Below, piece by piece: positions 17,236 to 22,500 of a DNA stretch of 22,500 nucleotides (its first letter is position 1; each line of letters begins with the position of its first letter). Source of the DNA: Zygnema cylindricum (Eukaryota; Streptophyta; Zygnematophyceae; Zygnematales; Zygnemataceae). A model generated the notes under the pieces. The model was not told the origin of the DNA and searched no databases. It saw only the letters and a list, made by a program, of their open reading frames with translations. The stretch lies in NCBI GenBank assembly GCA_037447655.1, contig JBBHKE010001351.1, positions 1 through 22,500 of the forward strand, in the 5' to 3' direction. The translations under genes were made by a program, and so were the position numbers.

Positions 17236-18652
17236 AAGACTCTATAACCTTTTGAATGATCATCATATAAAATACCCGGTAATTCCTTCGGTTCCATTTT
17301 CCATCTATTTGTAGACGTATCTAATATAAAGCTTTGACTACCAAAGACCTTGAAACGGCTAACATCTGGTTTGCTACCTGTCCAGTTCACGTAAGGAGTA
17401 GTTTCTACCGATCTTGATCCTATCCTATTCTTAATATAAACTGCACAATTTAGAGCCTCAACCCAGAATTTCGAATCCACAATTTTATTTGCGAGCATCG
17501 ACCTAGAGCTCTCCGTGAGAGTTCTATTCAGTCTTTCCGACACCCCATTTTGTTCCGGTGAATATAGAATAGTCAATAGATGACTAATGCCTTCCTCGAG
17601 TAAAAAAGTTTCAAATTCTTACGATGTATATTCACCACCATTGTCCGATCTGAGCTGCAAACTAGGTGAAATATGAAGTTTTTCAGCCCATGGCTTATTG
17701 TGTTTGAAGTGACCAAACACTTCACTCTTCTCCTTCATGAAGTAAACTTTTGTAAACCTGGAGAAATCATCTGTGAAGGTGACCATATATTTCATCCCCC
17801 TGGCAGATGGAACCTTCGCCGGACCAAAGACATCCGAATAAATTTGTTGTAAAAGTTTCGTTGACCGATGCTCAGACTCTTTAGGAAATGGCAATCTGTG
17901 GATTTTGCCTAAAGCGCAACCATCACAATTTTTGACTGGCTCATCTGTGATTGATACACCCTCTATTTTTCCAACAAGGACCATTTTCCTCAAACTATCA
18001 TAGTATACATGGCCTAATCTTTTATGCCACAACTCATCTGAGTGCAAAACATCGGAGTACAGAACATCATTCTCCTTGGTATTAGCCATATCCATGCGAT
18101 ACATCTTGTTACTATCTCTAGTACGTGTAACCGCAACCTTGCCATTTTTACGAACAACCTGCCGACCATTTTTCAAATTAACCTCAAAGCCTTTACTCTC
18201 TACCAACGACGTAGAAAACAGATTTTTCTTAAAGTCAGGCACAAATAAGACATTGTGAAGAGTCCTTTCAATTGCTTTTCCTTCTACATCAACTAGTAAG
18301 GACACATCACCCACAGCACGAGTCTGGACACTCATTCCACAAGCATAATAAATATTTTTCTCCGGCGTTGCTTTCATATTTTTGAAGATGGCCTTGTTCC
18401 AGCACATGTGGGCTGACGCTCCTGTATCCATTATCCATCCGGGGTCCTTCGCGCCCTCCATTGCAGCCGCCATAGCAAATAGATCCGTATCGTCATCCGT
18501 AGAAACCGTCAAAGTCTCGTCTTGGAGAGACGAAGAAGCCGAAAATAGTGCATTTCCACGAGGTGTAGGCCTCGTGAAGCCTTTGTAAAACTGGCTTTGT
18601 TGCCATCCCGGCCTGTATAAACCTGTATCGTTAGCTTTTTTAAGCTTAGGAG

Positions 18653-18697
18653 AGAATTTGTATTCATAACCTCTCTCACTAGAATAAAAGTGTGCAT
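18653..18697 (-). other. Gag zinc knuckle of A-4 with all ligands replaced
   Basis: The 14 positions read HFYSSERGYEYKFS instead of CFYCSERGHGYKFC. Ligands change C to H, C to S, H to Y and C to S; both C to S changes are TGT to TCT. The flanking residues on both sides are conserved with A-2. Confidence 0.85.
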
Positions 18698-19360
18698 TGT
18701 TGGATTGTCTATTTCCACCTTTGATTAAACTGCCTAAACTGATTAAATTGATTGCGTTGCTGATTAAACTGACCTTTCCTCCCAAGGTCTGAATTAAAAG
18801 CCTCTACCTGCTCAACATCGAGAATATTAGATATGGCTTCCTCCTCTAGTAAAATATTGATGGCTAACTATAAAGTCCAGCTAGCTTTATCTTTTTGTTT
18901 GAGCATGTCAGATGCTCATTTCATACTACGAGGGAGACCCCTCATGAGCAAAGCTGCCTGTTGAAACGAAGGAAACACCCCACCAGCACAAGCATGTGTA
19001 TCTACAAGGATGCGGAATTTGTTAGAATATTCAGCCATTGTACCGCCACTGTACTTATAGTCCCAAATTTTTCCAGCCAATAGAAGCTCTTCTTAGACAT
19101 TAGCCTTTTCATAATCATTTTTAAGAGATTTCCAAATATCAATTGTTTTTTTCATTTTTATCCGAGACATAGCTAAGTCCTCACATATACAGAATTTCAT
19201 AATAGAACGAGCTTGCGTATTTTTCTTAGACCATGGCGGATCATATTCATCCAGCGAACCATCCAATATATCTAAAAGATTGACATTCTCAAAATGTGTC
19301 TCCACCATATCCGCCCAGTAAACATACTTAGCCCTGGAAAAGATAGGAATTCTTGATGAC

Positions 19361-19372
19361 AGGCCCATAACC
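19361..19372 (-). promoter_or_regulatory. Primer-binding site of A-4
   Basis: On the minus strand GGTTATGGGCCT follows the LTR end CAACA without a gap. Eleven bases (GGTTATGGGCC) match the anticodon arm of initiator tRNA-Met in reverse complement, as in A-2 and B. Confidence 0.8.
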
Positions 19373-20092
19373 TGTTGTTCTACAACCACCAGTGCAGGTG
19401 GAGGAGCAGCAGTAGTAGTAGAAGTAGACATGATACACTCTCAGAAGCTATCAAGAATCCTACCCAATAGTTGTTCTAAAGTGCTCACCAATTCTTATAC
19501 AAGCATCCAAACCTCACAAAACTCTATCAGAATATAGAGTAGCATAAACACTGATAAATCCCAAAGTTTTAGCACAATTGACCCGACAACACTCAAGATA
19601 TAATACTCAGAAGTTTCCCAAAAAATGTTTGCAGTTTTACTACTTGGAAGTCTGAATACATAATATGTTCTAAGTCCTAAGTCTTATACTTGTGTTGAAC
19701 TGGCAACACCAGTGTACTTGAGGGGTACGTCAAACCACCAAGCTACCACTAATCTGTCAAGCTACCACTGAGCTATCACTAAGCTACCACTGAGTTACCC
19801 ACTAAGTTGACTAGAATCGTATCTATCGCAGTTGCTCTATCCTGTACAGAATCACATTAAGAATATCAGACGCTGCGTTGTCTGTACGGACCATATCAAT
19901 TATAATCGTGGTTGCGTTGTCTTGTCTGTGTTGCAGCTTCGCTGCTACGCTGCTTTGCTGCTACGCTGCTCTGTTGTTGCGCTGCTCTGTCTGTATAGCA
20001 GCTGTGTTGCTATGTCTATATAGCAGCTGCGCTGCTCTGTCTGTATAGCAAATACGCTGCTCTGAGACTGAAAGCTTTCCAAAAAGACAACA
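19373..20092 (-). repeat. 5' LTR of A-4 (720 bp)
   Basis: On the minus strand it starts TGTTGTCTTTTTGGAAAGC (20092) and ends GAACAACA (19373). It contains the CAGCTG minisatellite (about 19925-20065, with fewer and more diverged units than the other copies), the AGCTTAGTGATAGC block (about 19740-19805), a TATA-like box TATAAGA (19687-19681) and the Gag ATG (19431). Confidence 0.94.
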
Positions 20093-20290
20093 ATTAACGC
20101 CAGTGTTAACAACTGCATTGAAATTAGGAATAACAGTTGTACTGAACAATTGTACTAAGAATAGTAATAGCAAGTGTCCTAACGACAGTGTTAATAACTC
20201 GAGTATAATTAGAAATTAGGAATAACAACTGTACTAATGTTAGTGGTAAAACCATACTAATAATAGCATTAATAAGTGTTATGGTAGCGA
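20093..20290. repeat. AT-rich imperfect direct repeat, two units
   Basis: Two diverged units of about 85-105 bp begin CGCCAGTGTTAACAAC (20098) and CGACAGTGTTAATAAC (20183). Both contain AAATTAGGAATAACA(G/A)(T/C)TGTACT. They may be a decayed transposon or minisatellite. No coding potential is seen. Confidence 0.6.
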
Positions 20291-20340
20291 TTACAATTAC
20301 ACTTACCGGTGACTTTTTTTCTTCATTGTTCACGGAAGTC

Positions 20341-20560
20341 GATTGGAAGAGGGAGAGAGAGGAAAAAAGGGGAGGAAAAGAAAAAAGAAACGAGAGGGTG
20401 AGCGAGAGGGAAAGAGCGAGGGAGGCGAAAAAAAAAGAGAGGAAAAAAGAGCCAAAAGCGAAAGGGGAAGGGAGCTGCGGCTGGAGAGGGAAAGGCAGAG
20501 AGAGACGAAATGCGAGAGAGATAGGAAATGGTCGAGGTGATATGAAAGGAGAGAGGCGAA
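20341..20560. repeat. Purine-rich low-complexity tract
   Basis: About 220 bp of the plus strand is almost all G and A (GGGAGAGAGAGG, GAGGCGAAAAAAAAAGAGAGG). Frames on both strands stay open because of composition (Glu/Arg/Lys one way, Ser/Leu/Phe the other) and are not treated as genes. Confidence 0.8.
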
Positions 20561-21175
20561 CTTCAGCAAGTGAGGAAATAACCCGTGGAAGTAAGGTAGT
20601 AACAGAAAGAACATAGAACGTGACAACGAAAGTGGTGACACGTGGATGCACGAAGTAATAGCAATTTTTGGTCGTGTCTATTATTACCTGTTTCGGCTAT
20701 TACTTTACTGTTTTTGGCAAGGGTCCTCGGCCGTGGTATGGTACCATATGCTTTACGCAAATTATTGGTAGAAACTTTGCGGACATACTAAGCTTAAAGT
20801 ACGCATTATGTACGGCCTTTGCGCGTGCTGTACTTGAGCAGCCTCACCTTTAAGCATCTTGAAACTTTTATACCAAAATGTTGTCGTTAAGAAAACTGTT
20901 GAGATTGTGTTTACAATAAGGTTCTTGAAAGACGAAGTGATCGTACACTTTTTTGGTGCATTTTGCTCGTCCTTAATGTGTAGTGTTTTGTATCAGTAGC
21001 ATTTTACAGATAACCGATATGTACGTTGTTTTTACCTTCTGATAATTGCTATTCATCTGTTCGTAATTCATAACTACCGTCTAAAAGTTCTTTATTTCGT
21101 ATTGAAATTTTCGTACCGTGACGTAAAAAAAAATTCAAACAAAAACTCTCCTCCGGCGTTGAGCGCCACCCTGGG
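20561..21175. other. Unassigned AT-rich DNA
   Basis: No gene, element end or RNA gene is recognised. The frame at 20668-20853 is short and without family signature. GCTATTACTTTACTG and related TATTAC words near 20650-20710 hint at a decayed repeat. Confidence 0.4.
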
Positions 21176-21262
21176 GGCGTATATCGGTTTTCGATGGTTA
21201 TCGGTTATAATTGCCGATGTATCGGCATTTATTGGTGATAATTACCAATAACGATATATGTA
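21176..21262. repeat. Palindromic ATCGG/CCGAT-rich block
   Basis: Words TATCGG, TTATCGG, GCCGAT and ATCGGCA recur in both orientations, followed by ATTGGTGATAATTACCAATAA, a near-perfect inverted repeat around GATAATTA. Such blocks can fold as a hairpin and are seen at ends of some DNA transposons. No transposase is nearby. Confidence 0.5.
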
Positions 21263-22060
21263 GCTTTATCAAGGAGATAGTGTGGGTAAAGGCTAAAAAA
21301 CCCAATGGCTCCTTTTACTTCTAACTAGAACATACATACTCGCCTCTTTTTTTCATTGCCGCACTTTTACAAAAGATTTATGGTATCGTGCACACCACCA
21401 ATCCTCACTCCACAAATCTATTCGACATGGAATCAACGGAAAATCGTCTTCTCCTACATAAGAATCGCAGATTTAGATTGATTTGTTTGCACTTAGCTCG
21501 CAGGAATACGGTATGTATTCCGTGTTATATACCGCACATCTTGAAACAAAAGATGTCGATAATTTGTGTCTTGCTGAAACATATAACATTCGAACATGTG
21601 GAACATTATTTAACATTCCAACATATGGAACATTATATAACATAACAACATTGTGACATAACACAAAAACATGAAATTGTTCGAAAGTTTTCTGTTAGAT
21701 CTGTACATTAATCAAACTTATCGATTGTTTTCATTTCCTCCCTGCAGTATCATGCCATCATTATTTGCTTTATAACACTTGGAACCATGCATAATATGAC
21801 CTCCTACCAAACTATTCATGCGTGTTAAATAAGGGCATCTCATACAATTTATTTCTTTTTTTTTCGGTGTCAAGTTATTTTCACATTTTACTTCGAATAA
21901 AAACGCACAAAAATATTCGCATATATTTAAATCATTTGTCAATTTTCTTGTTAAACGAGGTATTCTGTTAAACTGACGATGATGAAACCGACAATGATGT
22001 CACACAAAAACAGTGGGACGTGAGACGAACTATGAACATTGAAATTTAAACTGCCGAAGG
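21263..22060. other. Unassigned AT-rich DNA with short repeats
   Basis: No gene is recognised. A near-duplicate of about 28 bp (AACATTCGAACATGTGGAACATTATTT, then AACATTCCAACATATGGAACATTATAT) lies at about 21586-21641. Frames at 21388-21645 and 21718-21942 have no family signature. Confidence 0.45.
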
Positions 22061-22187
22061 TTTAAAGAAAGTGGTATTTTTAGGCTAGTGAAAGTAGTAT
22101 TTTCAAGCTAGTGAAAGTAGTATTACTAGGCTGGTGAAAGTAGCATAATTAGGCTAGTGAAAGTAGTATTATTAGTGAAAGAAAGCA
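22061..22187. repeat. 23-bp minisatellite
   Basis: Units of GCTAGTGAAAGTAGTATTxxx start at 22084, 22107, 22130 and 22153, with partial units on each side: about five copies with exact 23-bp spacing. Confidence 0.88.
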
Positions 22188-22500
22188 CGATGATAAACTG
22201 TAAGATTACCAAAACGAAGTAAAGAGGCAAAATCCAAGTGAGAATGTCAGACAGGATCAAGCGATAAACAAGTCGAATGCATTGCAAATAATAAAACAGG
22301 TGAAAACTTTCTAGAAAAATAGGGATGGATGTGAATTGTAAGATAAACTTCTTCGCTAAAATTGGAAAGGAACTGCTTCTCCTAACAAGCATAAAATATA
22401 GCGAAGACTTTGTGAAGCCGTTATTTAGATATCCGCATAATAATCAACGACAGAAACATTAACATAAACAAATAAAGAAACTAAACCTTTATCCTCTAAC
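22188..22500. other. Unassigned AT-rich DNA at right edge
   Basis: No gene or repeat is recognised. The minus-strand frame 22126-22392 is hydrophobic in translation, but it overlaps the minisatellite and shows no known motif. Confidence 0.4.

Larger units (their letters stand above)
17236..19431 (-). pseudogene. Copia gag-pol of A-4 (gag, protease, integrase), disabled
   Basis: The start is the LTR-borne ATG at 19431 (MSTSTTTAAPPPALVVVEQQ), reading through the primer site as QQVMG. Gag (YVYWADMVETHFENVNLLDI) is open to 19093, where TAA replaces CAA. More stops and an extra A near 18716 separate it from the long open stretch 17619-18785. That stretch has protease DTGA (18420-18428), the integrase zinc region (LWHKRLGHVYYD, CDGCALGK) and core Asp residues (YSDVFG, RSDNGGEY). 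A stop at about 17620 follows, then NGVSERLNRT, which keeps the catalytic Glu lost in A-2. A small deletion near 17275 removes part of the sequence before YDDHSKGYRVF. The Gag knuckle has lost all four zinc ligands. Confidence 0.92.
17236..20092 (-). mobile_element. Copia copy A-4, 5' part, minus strand, cut at element B
   Basis: Reading the minus strand from 20092, there is a 5' LTR (to 19373), a primer site, then gag, protease and integrase up to GYRVF, where the sequence stops at the edge of element B (17236). The rest of pol, the polypurine tract and the 3' LTR are missing from the window. The missing part is not found left of B, where B's other flank should be. The base pair after the LTR start is followed by ATTAA on the plus strand; a target duplication cannot be tested. 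Confidence 0.93.

Noticed and set aside
20281-20616. Arg/Glu/Lys-rich ORF and its Ser/Leu/Phe-rich complement
   Set aside because: Both come from the purine-rich composition; neither has a recognisable domain.

Overview
The window is eukaryotic repeat-rich DNA with no recognisable host gene. Nearly everything that can be identified is LTR retrotransposon: four pieces of one Ty1/copia family (called A here), one short gag-only LTR element (B), and a Ty3/gypsy pol fragment. They lie around a 48/49-bp satellite and stretches of unassigned AT-rich DNA. The organism is probably a land plant or other streptophyte. Plant-style features are the polypurine tract plus LTR start (AGGGGAG then TGTTG) and the style of the gypsy RNase H/integrase. 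The element B primer site also continues CCCAC after GGTTATGGG, which as I recall fits plant initiator tRNA-Met better than animal. No species can be named from the sequence alone.

Layout: 1-3047 is the 3' part of copy A-1 (decayed pol and a 3' LTR), inserted in a satellite array that continues at 3048-4520. 4521-5543 is unassigned. 5544-11371 is copy A-2, a full-length copia element with a GTTGG target-site duplication on both sides and many disabling mutations. 11377-11984 is unassigned flank. 11985-13216 (minus) is the gypsy RNase H to integrase remnant. 13217-13775 (minus) is a diverged A-like LTR with no internal region. 13897-17235 is element B, with near-identical LTRs around a gag gene and a second acidic/basic ORF but no pol. 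17236-20092 (minus) is copy A-4, cut off inside pol where B abuts it. 20093-22500 is unassigned DNA with a duplicated AT-rich unit, a purine-rich tract, a palindromic block and minisatellites.

Families A and B share a distinctive set of terminal signals although their bodies differ. Both have LTRs of the form TGTTG...CAACA and a polypurine tract AGGGGAG. In both, the primer-binding site starts GGTTATGGGC directly after the LTR; this is complementary to the anticodon arm, not the 3' end, of initiator tRNA-Met, as in Drosophila copia. Both also start Gag inside the LTR and read through the primer site, so each Gag carries the peptide QQVMG. The simplest reading is that B is a non-autonomous, gag-only element that could be mobilised by pol supplied from an A-like element. 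All A copies here are dead, whereas the two B LTRs differ by only about two substitutions over their shared length, so B moved recently. B's flanks do not match each other, so its locus was rearranged afterwards or is misassembled.
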